Source: Ventricola sp036297385 (GTDB taxonomy: Bacteria; Bacillota; Clostridia; Christensenellales; Aristaeellaceae). Taken from it: a stretch of 64,000 bases of DNA. The translations under genes and the position numbers were made by a program. Numbering within the stretch: the stretch's first letter is position 1; each line of letters begins with the position of its first letter. Where the stretch lies: NCBI GenBank assembly GCA_036297385.1, contig JAXJLD010000062.1, forward strand, positions 1 to 64,000, given 5' to 3'. Shown here piece by piece: positions 40,775 through 49,740 of the stretch. The notes beneath the pieces were generated by a model. That model was not told the DNA's origin, searched no databases, and saw nothing but the letters and a program-made list of their open reading frames with translations.

Positions 40775-40829
40775 AGGGTTCTCCTCCTTTTGTTTTTCCT
40801 TATGCATATCATGCACAGGTTCTGTCTCT

Positions 40830-40856
40830 ATTATATGTCAACCCTCCTACATTGAC
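40830..40856 (-). promoter_or_regulatory. GH3 promoter -10 and overlapping inverted repeat
   Basis: Minus-strand TATAAT lies at 40830-40835. GTCAA and TTGAC (40837-40856) form an inverted repeat with a 10-base spacer directly upstream of it. This position fits an operator, possibly for the AraC protein. Confidence 0.4.
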
Positions 40857-40880
40857 CATTGTATTTTTGTTTATTTCGCA

Positions 40881-40909
40881 TTGCATTTTCTTCACCTATC
40901 CACTATAAT
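40881..40909 (+). promoter_or_regulatory. Promoter of the AraC-family gene
   Basis: TTGCAT (40881-40886) and TATAAT (40904-40909) are 17 bases apart. The ATG at 40980 lies about 65 bases beyond the predicted start point. Confidence 0.55.
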
Positions 40910-40979
40910 GTAAAGGTCCTTGAGAAAATCTGTATGTTTTTGATAAGAAATTCAAACAGGAGAAGGAGACCTGACACCG

Positions 40980-41888
40980 ATGAACTTGGATACGGTATCC
41001 GCCTTTAACGCACGCCAGCGTATGCTCAATCACGCCTTTGAAATCTATCATTACTGCGATGACCAGCCCCATCATGTCGAGATGCACTCGCATGATTTTT
41101 TTGAGCTGTACTATGTGCTGGAGGGGGAGATGGATTACACAGTGGACGGTGTGCGCTATGCGCTCTCGCCCGGCAAAATTCTGATGATTTCCCCGCACAC
41201 GCTGCACTACCCCATCTGCCGTCCGGGTGCCGTGATCGACCGCATCGTGCTGTGGATTTCCATGCCGCTGCTCTCGCTTTTATCAGAACGCAGCGGACTT
41301 CCCCTGTCCTATCTGCCGCAGAAGCGAGGAATGCATCTGATTTCCCCCTCTGCCTCTGAGTGCGATCTGCTCGAGCCGCTTCTGCGCCTGCTGCTGACTG
41401 AATTTGTCAGCTGCCAAATCGCGCGCACGCAGATTTGCGAATCACTCCTTACCGCGCTGTGTATCCTGCTCCACCGCAATATCCTCAACGAGCATCCCAC
41501 CGTCACAAACACCATGCCGCCGCGCGAGCCGGCAGCCCCCATGCGGGCCATCCTTCAGTACATCAACACACACCTCAACAAGCCGCTGCTGCTCAACGAT
41601 CTGGCGGAGGTATTTTTTGTCGATGTCAACACGCTCACACGGCAGTTCAAGGAGCAAACCGGCTTTTCGCCCGGCAAGTATATCCGCAAGCAGCGCCTTG
41701 CGCTGGCGCGTATCCGTATTCAGGAGGGCGCGAGCATTGCCGAAGCCAGCGAGCAATGCGGCTTTACCGATTACAGCACATTCTTCCGCGCCTTCAAAAA
41801 CGAATACGGCGTCAGTCCCAGCGTCTTTGCGCAATCCTGTCAGCGGAGGCATTCTGGTAAGGCGTGTACGCAGCGCTCTGCTGAATGA
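40980..41888 (+). CDS. AraC-family transcriptional regulator
   Basis: 302 residues. The N-terminal cupin-like sensor domain (HHVEMHSHDFFELYYVLEGE, then ALSPGKILMISPHTLHYP) probably binds a sugar. The C-terminal pair of helix-turn-helix motifs (LAEVFFVDVNTLTRQFKEQT, and IAEASEQCGFTDYSTFFRAF) is typical AraC/XylS. It is divergent from the GH3 gene, which suggests that it activates the glycosidase in response to its substrate or product. AGGAG precedes the ATG, and a strong terminator follows the stop. Confidence 0.92.
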   Translation: MNLDTVSAFNARQRMLNHAFEIYHYCDDQPHHVEMHSHDFFELYYVLEGEMDYTVDGVRYALSPGKILMISPHTLHYPICRPGAVIDRIVLWISMPLLSLLSERSGLPLSYLPQKRGMHLISPSASECDLLEPLLRLLLTEFVSCQIARTQICESLLTALCILLHRNILNEHPTVTNTMPPREPAAPMRAILQYINTHLNKPLLLNDLAEVFFVDVNTLTRQFKEQTGFSPGKYIRKQRLALARIRIQEGASIAEASEQCGFTDYSTFFRAFKNEYGVSPSVFAQSCQRRHSGKACTQRSAE

Positions 41889-41901
41889 ATCCATCAAAAA
41901 C

Positions 41902-41942
41902 GTCCCGCGCACCGGAAACCTCCGGCACGCGGGACATTATTA
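41902..41942. terminator. Terminator after the AraC gene
   Basis: GTCCCGCG pairs with CGCGGGAC with an inner CCGG/CCGG stem; ATTATTAT follows. The DUF5662 gene on the other strand ends at 41978, so it may act in both directions. Confidence 0.65.
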
Positions 41943-41977
41943 TATGCTTCTTTTTCTCATCCTGTTTCTAAAGGAAA

Positions 41978-42529
41978 TCAACCGTATGGTTTTCCTTCCT
42001 TCACCCAGACGCGCAGCGCGGCGAACATCACTTCCTCACCCTCGTCTTGCAAGAGCGTGAGAAAGTGCTGAAGCTCCGCGAGCGTCTGCGGATGCATATG
42101 ATCGCGCATCTTTCCGCGCATCAGGTAGGCCAGCGGCGCACCGTCGGTATAGGCCGATCCCTTGTAGATCTTGCCTGCGGCCATGCGATCGCAGATCATC
42201 TCCGCCAGATACCGCCTCGGCATCGGCACAGCGACGTAAGCGCCCTTTTCGGCACAGTAATCCGTCCAATATTCCCAATGATGCCGATTGCAGCCCTTGT
42301 GGTGCATCCACGCGCGCGAGCAGCCGTACATCCGCCGCTCATCCTCCGTAGGCGAATGTACGCCGCTGTAAAAGCGCACGCCGGGCCAGAATTCTGTCGG
42401 CGCAAATTTGGACAGGTCGTGCAGCAGCCCCCGCACCGGGATGCCCGCCCGGATGCAGTGCATCAGCACACGATGGCGATGATGCGCCACGGTGTGCAGA
42501 TGGCCGATGAACCGCTCAAAACCGTTCAC
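41978..42529 (-). CDS. DUF5662 family protein
   Basis: 183 residues. Histidine/aspartate-rich motifs HTVAHHRHRVLMHCIRAG, LLHDLSKFAPTEFWPG and RAWMHHKGCNRHHWEYW are characteristic of DUF5662 and resemble a metal-binding HD-like site. Biochemical function is unknown. It starts with GTG directly after the mnmA stop (TGAGTG), so it is translationally coupled to mnmA. The family is common in gut Clostridia. Confidence 0.8.
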   Translation of the reverse strand: MNGFERFIGHLHTVAHHRHRVLMHCIRAGIPVRGLLHDLSKFAPTEFWPGVRFYSGVHSPTEDERRMYGCSRAWMHHKGCNRHHWEYWTDYCAEKGAYVAVPMPRRYLAEMICDRMAAGKIYKGSAYTDGAPLAYLMRGKMRDHMHPQTLAELQHFLTLLQDEGEEVMFAALRVWVKEGKPYG

Positions 42530-43633
42530 TCAGCCCACCTGCCCCGCATCCAAGACGGAATCGCACACCGCACCGCCCAGACAGACATCGCCCTGATAGA
42601 GCACCATGCTCTGTCCCGGCGTAACCGCGCGCTGCTTTTCCTTCGCCGTCACGTGCAGCCTGCCATCCGCCAGCACCTCGATATGCACAGCCTGATCCGG
42701 CTGACGATAGCGGTACTTGCAGGTGCAGTCAAACGATGCGGCAGGCGGCTCGCCTGCAATCCACGTCGCCCCTTCACCGATGGCGTTTTTGCTGTATAAC
42801 AGCGGATGATCCGCGCCGCGCGTCACAATCAGCCGGTTGTTCTCCATATCCTTGGCCAGCACAAACCAGCGCCCGCCGTCCGTCTCTCCGTCTATGCCGC
42901 CGATGCCCAGCCCCCGGCGCTGACCGAGGGTGTAGTACATCAGGCCGTCATGCCGCCCGACCACGCGCCCCTCCGGCGTGACCATATCGCCCGGCTGCGC
43001 CGGCAGGAACTGCTTGAGGAATGGCTTGAAGTGGCGCTCGCCGATAAAGCACACGCCCGTAGAGTCCTTCTTGAGCGATGTCGCCAGCCCCGCATCGCGG
43101 GCGATCTCGCGCACCTGCGCCTTGGTCAGCCCGCCGACGGGGAACATGGCGCGGCTCAGCGCATTCTGCCCCAGCATATAGAGGAAATAGCTCTGATCCT
43201 TGTTGCCGTCCACGCCGCGCAGCAGCTGCCTGCGCTCATCTTCTGCCGTACCCAGACGGCAGAAGTGACCGGTCGCCAGATGATCCGCGCCCAGCTCCAG
43301 CGCAAAATCGAGGAACGCCTTGAACTTGATTTCGCGGTTGCACAGCACGTCGGGATTGGGCGTGCGTCCGCGCCGGTACTCATCAAGGAAGTAGGCAAAC
43401 ACGCGGTCGCGGTATTCCTGCACGAAGTTGACCGAATAATACGGAATGTCGATCCGCTCGCACACCTCGCGCACGTCCGCCCAGTCCGTCTCGCTGGTAC
43501 ACACGCCGTTGTCATCCTTTTCTTCCCAGTTTTTCATGAATACGCCGATGACCTCATGCCCCTGCTGCTTGAGCAGCAGCGCTGCCACCGACGAATCCAC
43601 GCCGCCGGACATACCTACAACGATTTTTGCCAT
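42530..43633 (-). CDS. mnmA: tRNA-specific 2-thiouridylase MnmA
   Basis: 367 residues. The PP-loop is VGMSGGVDSSVAALLL. The two catalytic cysteines lie in NPDVLCNREIKF and STGVCFIGER. YYTLGQRRGLGIGG is the conserved late motif. The enzyme uses ATP and a sulfur relay to make 2-thiouridine at tRNA position 34 of Lys, Glu and Gln tRNAs. GGAGG precedes the ATG. It is followed without gap by the DUF5662 gene and preceded by the HAD-thymidylate kinase gene with 10 bases between. Confidence 0.95.
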   Translation of the reverse strand: MAKIVVGMSGGVDSSVAALLLKQQGHEVIGVFMKNWEEKDDNGVCTSETDWADVREVCERIDIPYYSVNFVQEYRDRVFAYFLDEYRRGRTPNPDVLCNREIKFKAFLDFALELGADHLATGHFCRLGTAEDERRQLLRGVDGNKDQSYFLYMLGQNALSRAMFPVGGLTKAQVREIARDAGLATSLKKDSTGVCFIGERHFKPFLKQFLPAQPGDMVTPEGRVVGRHDGLMYYTLGQRRGLGIGGIDGETDGGRWFVLAKDMENNRLIVTRGADHPLLYSKNAIGEGATWIAGEPPAASFDCTCKYRYRQPDQAVHIEVLADGRLHVTAKEKQRAVTPGQSMVLYQGDVCLGGAVCDSVLDAGQVG

Positions 43634-43643
43634 GTTGCCTCCG

Positions 43644-44921
43644 TCACATTGAAAGAGTCTCCAGCCGCTTATCCACGGCGCTGAGCATATCGCGTGTCAC
43701 ATCCTCGATGGACTGCGCAGCATTCACCACCGCAATGCGCTCCATGCCGCCAAACAATGCCTCATATGCCCGATAGGTTCGCTCAAAAAAGCTGTCCTTC
43801 TCCTGCTCCAGCCTGTCCGGCTCAGAGGCGCTCAGTCTGCGCGCCAGCGCCTTTTCCGGCGGCATCCGCAGGTAAACCGTCACATCCGGGAACGTGCCGC
43901 CCACAGCCAAACGGTTGAGCGCCGCCACCGTCTCCTCGCCCAGCATACGCCCGCCGCCCTGATAGGCGATGGACGAATCCACAAACCGGTCACAGACGAC
44001 CGCCTTGCCCGCCTCAAGCGCAGGGCGGATCAGCGCACGCACGTTCTGTGCGCGGGATGCGGCGTAAAGGTATGCCTCCGTCTCATCAAACATCCCTTTG
44101 TTTTCGGGATCGAGCAGCAGTGCGCGGATCTTTTCGGCAATCGCATCGCCGCCCGGCTCGCGCGTAAGCTGCACATCCCAGCCCAGCTTCTGCATATGGG
44201 CGATCAGCGCGTTCTGCTGGGTCGTCTTGCCGCAGCCGTCCATGCCCTCCATGGAGAGGAACACGCCGCGTGCACGCGGAGCGCCGTCCAGCAGCAGCTC
44301 CGTCAGCTCCTCCACCGTCTCGGCGATATGCGTCGCCCCGGCCTGCTCCAGCTCCTCGCGCGTGCCGTAGCCATAGCATACGCCGATGGTATCCATGCCG
44401 TTGGCCGCGCCGCCCTCTATATCGTAGCGGCGGTCGCCCACCATCACCGGCACGCCGCCCAGCAGCTCCGCAGCCTTGTGCACGATATCGGCCTTGCTCT
44501 CGCTCCGGTGGCTGAGATCCGGGCCGACCAGCGCATCCAGATACGGCGCAAAGCCAAACAGCTTGGCAATCTTCTCCGCGAACACCTGCGGCTTAGCCGT
44601 CGCCATGGCAATCTTGGCGCCGTTCTTTTTCAGGCTGCGCAGCAGCGTGGGGATGCCGGTGTAGACCTCGTTTTCCGCCCAGCCGACAGTCGAAAAGCGC
44701 TCGCGGTAATAGCTCACCGCCTGCTCCGCCTGCTCCTCCGTCAGTCCGCAGATTTTTTGAAACGAAGCCGCCAGCGGCGGCCCAATGAACGCCTTGAACT
44801 GCTCCTGCGTATAGCCGTGCAGGCCCATCTTTTCGGCGGCGTACAGCGCCGAGCGCGTAATGCCCTCCTCGCTGCGCGTGAGCGTGCCGTCCAGATCAAA
44901 GAGGATTGTCGTGTATTTCAT
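43644..44921 (-). CDS. tmk: Fusion of HAD phosphatase and thymidylate kinase
   Basis: 425 residues from the ATG at 44921 (AGGG upstream). Residues 1-205 are a HAD phosphatase of the phosphoglycolate/pyrophosphatase type: FDLDGTLTRSEEG, MATAKPQVFAEK and MVGDRRYDIEGG. After a short linker, residues 215-425 are a complete dTMP kinase: FLSMEGMDGCGKTTQQ (P-loop), TREPGGDAIAEKIR, VCDRFVDSSIAYQG and ARRLSASEPDRLEQE (lid). The kinase phosphorylates dTMP for DNA synthesis. The HAD part may remove a toxic or noncanonical nucleotide; its substrate is unknown. One continuous frame without frameshift supports a real fusion. Confidence 0.9.
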   Translation of the reverse strand: MKYTTILFDLDGTLTRSEEGITRSALYAAEKMGLHGYTQEQFKAFIGPPLAASFQKICGLTEEQAEQAVSYYRERFSTVGWAENEVYTGIPTLLRSLKKNGAKIAMATAKPQVFAEKIAKLFGFAPYLDALVGPDLSHRSESKADIVHKAAELLGGVPVMVGDRRYDIEGGAANGMDTIGVCYGYGTREELEQAGATHIAETVEELTELLLDGAPRARGVFLSMEGMDGCGKTTQQNALIAHMQKLGWDVQLTREPGGDAIAEKIRALLLDPENKGMFDETEAYLYAASRAQNVRALIRPALEAGKAVVCDRFVDSSIAYQGGGRMLGEETVAALNRLAVGGTFPDVTVYLRMPPEKALARRLSASEPDRLEQEKDSFFERTYRAYEALFGGMERIAVVNAAQSIEDVTRDMLSAVDKRLETLSM

Positions 44922-44925
44922 GATG

Positions 44926-45834
44926 CTATCCCTGCTTTCTGCGTCGGCGCGGTGCATTCACCGCCGCGTCGCCCGGCACACCGTCGCCCGGCATACCGTC
45001 GCCCGGATTCCCGGCATCCTTCTCCGCGCCGTTTTTCTTCCCGCCGCGCTTTGCGCTCTTGGGCTTTTGTTGTTGCTTCTTAGCCTTCTTTTCGCCCTTT
45101 TGGCGCTCAATTTCATCGTGCGCCCATGCCACATCCTCCGGTTTCACCAGCGGATCGACAAACGAATACAGCTCAGGAAATGCGCGTTCCAGCGCACGGG
45201 CATAGAGCGAATGTGTGCGGGCGCGCGTCATCCGCTCGTCAAACCCACAGCGCTCACCCAGCGCATTAACCAGCGCCGCCTGCATCTGCGCGTTGGGACA
45301 GAACGTACACGCACAGCGCGTTTCACCCTCGTCATACACCAGCACATGGCCGATGACCTCCTGCGCACGCGCACCCGCCATCCAGTGCGCCAAGCGCGCC
45401 GAAATCAGGCTGAGGGCAAACGCCGCGCGGGCCCGGGCGCTCGGACGCGAGGCCGGGTCGATATGGGTCACCTGCTTATAGGTGATCTTGAGATTCTCCG
45501 CCATATGCACGGTGCGCATACTGACCACGCGATCCAGCGGAATCCGTACCAACGTGGTCGTACTGTCACCCAAGCGGCGCTCCAGCATCAGCGCATCCGC
45601 CTTGAGGGTATAGACATAGCCGGCCACCGTGCTGCGCATGAACGCTACCAGCAGCCAGACCGCATAGCCGTAAAACGCGATATTGAGCAGCCCCCAGCCG
45701 CTCGCCACAATCAGCAGATTGACGATGATCTGCGCAAGCGCCAGCCGCAGGAGAATGCCCGCGATGCGCAGCACAACCCCCTTGCCCGTCATCGGATGCG
45801 CAGCGTCCTTCTGCTGCAAAATGATGTCCTGCAT
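44926..45834 (-). CDS. Membrane protein with bacterial PH-like domain
   Basis: 302 residues. Two hydrophobic segments (about 20-65) are followed by a strand-rich region (YTLKADALMLERRLGDSTTT, then VVSMRTVHMAENLKITYKQV) of the bacterial PH type, as in YdbS/YdbT proteins. The C-terminus is a long lysine-rich low-complexity tail with a small repeat (GDGMPGDGVPGD). It ends 4 bases before the HAD-Tmk start. Function unknown. Confidence 0.6.
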   Translation of the reverse strand: MQDIILQQKDAAHPMTGKGVVLRIAGILLRLALAQIIVNLLIVASGWGLLNIAFYGYAVWLLVAFMRSTVAGYVYTLKADALMLERRLGDSTTTLVRIPLDRVVSMRTVHMAENLKITYKQVTHIDPASRPSARARAAFALSLISARLAHWMAGARAQEVIGHVLVYDEGETRCACTFCPNAQMQAALVNALGERCGFDERMTRARTHSLYARALERAFPELYSFVDPLVKPEDVAWAHDEIERQKGEKKAKKQQQKPKSAKRGGKKNGAEKDAGNPGDGMPGDGVPGDAAVNAPRRRRKQG

Positions 45835-45852
45835 ATGCTCTCTTTCCCGTCG

Positions 45853-46188
45853 TCAGCCCATCAGGCCGCTCGCTTCCATGAAATCCTGCTGGGCGTTCAT
45901 GTAGCTGTCCAGCATCTGCGCCGTGCGGTTCATCGCATCCTCATCGTCCGCGCCTTCGCCCAGCACGTCCAGCAGCGCCTCGAACGCATCGTCGTCGTCA
46001 TATTCGCCCTCGCCCATCAGGCCCTCCGGGTCGAGCACGCCGGTTTCGTGCATATACGTCAGGTCCGCGTCAATGGCGCGGCGAACAAACGCCTCCAGCT
46101 CTTCCTGCGTCTCCTTATGCCCCGCCTTGCGCATGGCGCACACGATAAACGGCACAGCAGCCGCCTCGTCGTATCCCTGCATCCTCAT
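45853..46188 (-). CDS. Small acidic hypothetical protein downstream of pepF
   Basis: 111 residues from the ATG at 46188, which overlaps the pepF stop (ATGA) and has GGAGG upstream. Acidic and helical (GEGEYDDDDAFEALLDVLGE, then MLDSYMNAQQDFME). No recognised family. The overlap indicates translational coupling with pepF. Confidence 0.6.
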   Translation of the reverse strand: MRMQGYDEAAAVPFIVCAMRKAGHKETQEELEAFVRRAIDADLTYMHETGVLDPEGLMGEGEYDDDDAFEALLDVLGEGADDEDAMNRTAQMLDSYMNAQQDFMEASGLMG

Positions 46189-47996
46189 GCCTCTTCCTCC
46201 GTGCGCAGCAGATCGCGGTATACCATGACCAGCTCCGCAAAATAATCCAGCGCCTCGCATACCGGCTGCGGCGTGGACATATCCACACCCGCCACGCGCA
46301 GCTCATCCAGCGGCGGCATACTGCCGCCCAGCGTCAGGAAACGGCGGTATGCCGCCACCTTCTGCGCATCTCCGCTGAGCACGCCGCGTGCCAGCGCCAC
46401 AGCCGCGCAGAAGCCCGTCGCATACTTATACACATAGAACGGGCTGTAGAAATGCGGAATCCGCATCCACTCCTGCGCCACCTCGTGATCGACCTTGACC
46501 ACCTTGCCATAGTAGAGTTTGTTGAGCTCCTCGTACATCGCGCACAGGCTCTCGCAGGTCAGGCTCTCGCCCGCCTCGGCCATGCGGTGCGCCTTGTGCT
46601 CAAACTCGGCAAACATCGTCTGGCGGAACACCGTCGTGCGGAAATGCTCCAGCATCGCGCCCACCAGCGCCATCTGTGCGCGGCGGTCGTCCGCATACTT
46701 CTTCATCAGGTGTTCATACAGCAGGATCTCATTGCAGGTCGAAGCGACCTCCGCCACGAAGATCGTGTAATCCGCCTTGGCGAACGGCTGCGCCTGATTG
46801 GAGTAGAAGCTGTGCATGGCGTGCCCCATCTCATGGCAGAGCGTGGACAGGCCGTCATACGTTTTCGTGTGGTTGAGCAGCACATACGGCGTGGTCTTGT
46901 ACACGGCGTTGGAGTACGCACCGCCGCGCTTGTTCTTCGTCTCGTACACGTCGATCCAGCGCTCCCTGAGTGCGCGGGACGCATCCGCCACATAGTCCTC
47001 GCCCAGCGGCTTCACGGATTCAAGGAACAGCGCAAACGCCTCGTCGATATCCAGCTTCACATCAAAGCCGCCGTCCGTCTTGGCGTACAGATCATACATA
47101 TGCAGCTTGCCCACGCCGAGCTGCTCGCGGCGGATGCGCAGGTATTCGCACAGCGTATCCACGCCGCCGTGTACCGCTTCAATCAGGCTGTCGTACACGC
47201 TTTCCTCGATCTGATCGGGATACAGCGCCGCCTCACGCGCACTGGCATAGCCGCGCGCCGCGCTTTCAAACAGATCCGCCTTCACCTGACCGGCATACAG
47301 GCTGGCGATGGTATTGCCCATCTTGCCGTAGCCATTCATCACGTTCATGTACGCAGCCTTGCGCACGGCGCGGTCGGGGCTTTCCAGAAAGGACACCAGC
47401 CGCGCATCGGTCAGCGCCGCCTTTTTGCCGTCCTCGCCGCGCGTCTTGCCCAGATCCAGATCCGCGCCTGCCAGCATATCATACGTATTTTCCGGAACGC
47501 CCGCGATCTCCGAGGCCATGGCCAGAAGCTGCTCCTCCCGTGGAGAGAGCGTGTGCGGCTTCATGCGCAGCACATCCCGCAGGAACACGTCGTAGTCGGC
47601 AAACGCCGCATCAGCCATCATGCCCTCCAGCTCACACGCCTCCAGCGTCAGCAGCTCCGGCACGAAAAACGCCGTCTTGGCGCCCACCTCGCTGTACAGC
47701 GTCTGCGCACGGCTGTTCATCGCCTGATATGCGCCAACTGTCGTATCCTCGTGCAGCTTCATCATGGCGTATGCGTAGACGTCGCCCATCTGCTCCATCA
47801 GCGCCATGTAGCTATCCAGCGCCTTTTTCACCGTCTCGCGCCCATTGCACAGCGTGCCCGCGCAGCCGGCAAACGCCTGCGCACGCTCCTTCACCTCTGC
47901 AAACGCCCGCTCCCACGCCGCATCGCTTTCGTACACGCGCGTCAGATCCCACGTATACCGGGGATCGACCGAATCGCGCAGCTTCGGATTATCCAT
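46185..47996 (-). CDS. pepF: Oligoendopeptidase F (M3 family)
   Basis: 603 residues, the normal size. The zinc motif is LCHEMGHAMHSFYSNQ (H-E-x-x-H), with the third ligand glutamate in FVAEVASTCNE. The N-terminal helical cap (WDLTRVYESDAAWERAFAEV) matches the family opening. It degrades short peptides in the cytoplasm. AAAGGAAG precedes the ATG, and the next gene overlaps its stop. Confidence 0.94.
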   Translation of the reverse strand: MDNPKLRDSVDPRYTWDLTRVYESDAAWERAFAEVKERAQAFAGCAGTLCNGRETVKKALDSYMALMEQMGDVYAYAMMKLHEDTTVGAYQAMNSRAQTLYSEVGAKTAFFVPELLTLEACELEGMMADAAFADYDVFLRDVLRMKPHTLSPREEQLLAMASEIAGVPENTYDMLAGADLDLGKTRGEDGKKAALTDARLVSFLESPDRAVRKAAYMNVMNGYGKMGNTIASLYAGQVKADLFESAARGYASAREAALYPDQIEESVYDSLIEAVHGGVDTLCEYLRIRREQLGVGKLHMYDLYAKTDGGFDVKLDIDEAFALFLESVKPLGEDYVADASRALRERWIDVYETKNKRGGAYSNAVYKTTPYVLLNHTKTYDGLSTLCHEMGHAMHSFYSNQAQPFAKADYTIFVAEVASTCNEILLYEHLMKKYADDRRAQMALVGAMLEHFRTTVFRQTMFAEFEHKAHRMAEAGESLTCESLCAMYEELNKLYYGKVVKVDHEVAQEWMRIPHFYSPFYVYKYATGFCAAVALARGVLSGDAQKVAAYRRFLTLGGSMPPLDELRVAGVDMSTPQPVCEALDYFAELVMVYRDLLRTEEEA

Positions 47997-48021
47997 GTCT
48001 TTCTTCCTTTCTCACCCCGCC

Positions 48022-48046
48022 GCCTGTATGCAGCCCGCATACAGGC
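48022..48046. other. Perfect 10-bp hairpin between pepF and UPF0210 genes
   Basis: GCCTGTATGC pairs with GCATACAGGC around a 5-base loop. The T-run is lacking, but the position after the UPF0210 stop supports a terminator or RNA-stabilising role. Confidence 0.5.
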
Positions 48047-48058
48047 AGCACGGGGCAA

Positions 48059-49414
48059 TCAATTCTTGAGGCTCTGCAGCGGCGCGGGAATCCGTCCGCC
48101 GCGGGCGATGAACTGCTCCGCAGAATACGGGCTGACGCGCATGATCGGCGCACGCCCGAACAGGCCGCCAAACTCCACCTCGTCGCCCACATCCTTGCCG
48201 GGCGCGGGGATGATGCGCACGGCGGTCGTCTTGTGATTGACCATGCCGATGGCCGCCTCGTCCGCGATGATCGCGCTGATTGTGCTGGCAGAGGTATGCC
48301 CCGGCACGGCGATCATGTCCAGACCCACGGAGCAAACGCAGGTCATGGCCTCCAGCTTTTCAAGGCTCAGCGCACCGCAGGCCGCCGCGTGAATCATGCC
48401 GATGTCCTCGGAGACCGGGATGAACGCGCCGGACAGGCCGCCGACATGGCTGGATGCCATCACGCCGCCCTTCTTCACCGCGTCGTTGAGCAGCGCCAGC
48501 GCCGCCGTGGTGCCATGGCATCCGCACACCTCCAGACCCATCTCCTCCAGGATGTGCGCCACAGAGTCGCCCATCGCCGGGGTCGGCGCCAGCGACAGAT
48601 CGACGATGCCAAACGGCACGCCCAGCCGCGCAGAGGCCTCGCGCGCGATGAGCTGACCCACGCGCGTAATCTTGAACGCCGTCTTTTTGATGGTCTCCGC
48701 CACCACGTCAAACGGCTGATCCTTCGCTTCCTTTTCCAGCGCACGCTTGACCACGCCCGGGCCGGAAATGCCGACGTTGATGCAGCAGTCGCCCTCGCCC
48801 GGGCCATGGAACGCGCCCGCCATGAAGGGGTTATCCTCCACAGCATTGGCAAAGACCACCAGCTTCATACAGCCGGAAGCGTCCGTATCCTTGGTCGCCT
48901 CGGCGATGTCCTTGACCGCCTGACCGCAAAGACGAACCGCATCCATGTCGATGCCTGCGCGGGTGGAGGCCACGTTCACGGAGGAGCAGACGCGCTCCGT
49001 GGTGGACAGCGCCTCCGGCAGCGAGGCGATGAGTGCGCGGTCGGACTTGGTCATCCCCTTCTGCACCAGAGCGGTATAGCCGCCAATGTAATTGACGCCG
49101 GTTTCCTTTGCCGCTGCGTCCATGGCGCGCGCTACGACGATAGGATCGCCGCAGCTTGCCGCCACCAGACTCGCCGGGGTGACGGAGATGCGCTTGTTGA
49201 CGATCGGGATGCCAAACTCGCGCTCCAACGCCTCGCCGGTCTTGACCAGATCTGCCGCCTGACGGGTGATGCGGTCGTAGACGTTGGTGTAGAGCTGCGC
49301 CTTATCCGGGTGGCAGCACTCGTAGAGCGAGATGCCCATGGTGATCGTGCGGATATCGAGCTTTTCCTCATCGATCATCCGCACGGTCTGCAAAATGTCA
49401 GATGCGTTCATCAT
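48059..49414 (-). CDS. UPF0210 (DUF711/PFL) family protein
   Basis: 451 residues, the usual size. Conserved stretches include TITMGISLYECCHPDKAQLY, NKRISVTPASLVAA, FHGPGEGDCCINVGISGPGV and GLDMIAVPGHTSASTISAII. The family folds like a glycyl-radical-enzyme-related barrel but its reaction is not known to me. It lies just after the UPF0237 ACT gene, a pairing conserved widely in Bacillota that implies joint function. Confidence 0.9.
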   Translation of the reverse strand: MMNASDILQTVRMIDEEKLDIRTITMGISLYECCHPDKAQLYTNVYDRITRQAADLVKTGEALEREFGIPIVNKRISVTPASLVAASCGDPIVVARAMDAAAKETGVNYIGGYTALVQKGMTKSDRALIASLPEALSTTERVCSSVNVASTRAGIDMDAVRLCGQAVKDIAEATKDTDASGCMKLVVFANAVEDNPFMAGAFHGPGEGDCCINVGISGPGVVKRALEKEAKDQPFDVVAETIKKTAFKITRVGQLIAREASARLGVPFGIVDLSLAPTPAMGDSVAHILEEMGLEVCGCHGTTAALALLNDAVKKGGVMASSHVGGLSGAFIPVSEDIGMIHAAACGALSLEKLEAMTCVCSVGLDMIAVPGHTSASTISAIIADEAAIGMVNHKTTAVRIIPAPGKDVGDEVEFGGLFGRAPIMRVSPYSAEQFIARGGRIPAPLQSLKN

Positions 49415-49434
49415 CGTTCGTTCCCCCCGTCCGC

Positions 49435-49710
49435 TCAGATGCGGTGCATCGCGTCAAAGATTTCGCTGCGCTGGATGTGCGCCTGAAGCCCCATCTCCTT
49501 GCCCAGCGTCTCCAGCTCCTCGGAGAGCGGCGCAAAGTTGGAGAGCGAGACATCCACAATCATCATCATGTTGAACATTCCGGACAGCACCGTCTGGGAA
49601 ATATCCAGAATGTTCGCCTCATGGCGGGCCAGCACCGCGCTCACGCGCGCAATGATACCAATGGCGTCGTTGCCCACAACGGTGACAACGGCAGTATTCT
49701 TCTTATCCAT
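49435..49710 (-). CDS. UPF0237 family ACT-domain protein
   Basis: 91 residues from the ATG at 49710 (GGAGG 9 bases upstream). A single ACT domain: AVVTVVGNDAIGIIARVSAV, LDISQTVLSG and MMMIVDVS. ACT domains bind amino acids or related small ligands. Genetically it is paired with the UPF0210 gene 20 bases downstream, and it probably regulates that protein. Confidence 0.9.
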   Translation of the reverse strand: MDKKNTAVVTVVGNDAIGIIARVSAVLARHEANILDISQTVLSGMFNMMMIVDVSLSNFAPLSEELETLGKEMGLQAHIQRSEIFDAMHRI

Positions 49711-49740
49711 ATTCTGTTTCCTCCACATTCTCCATGGAAT

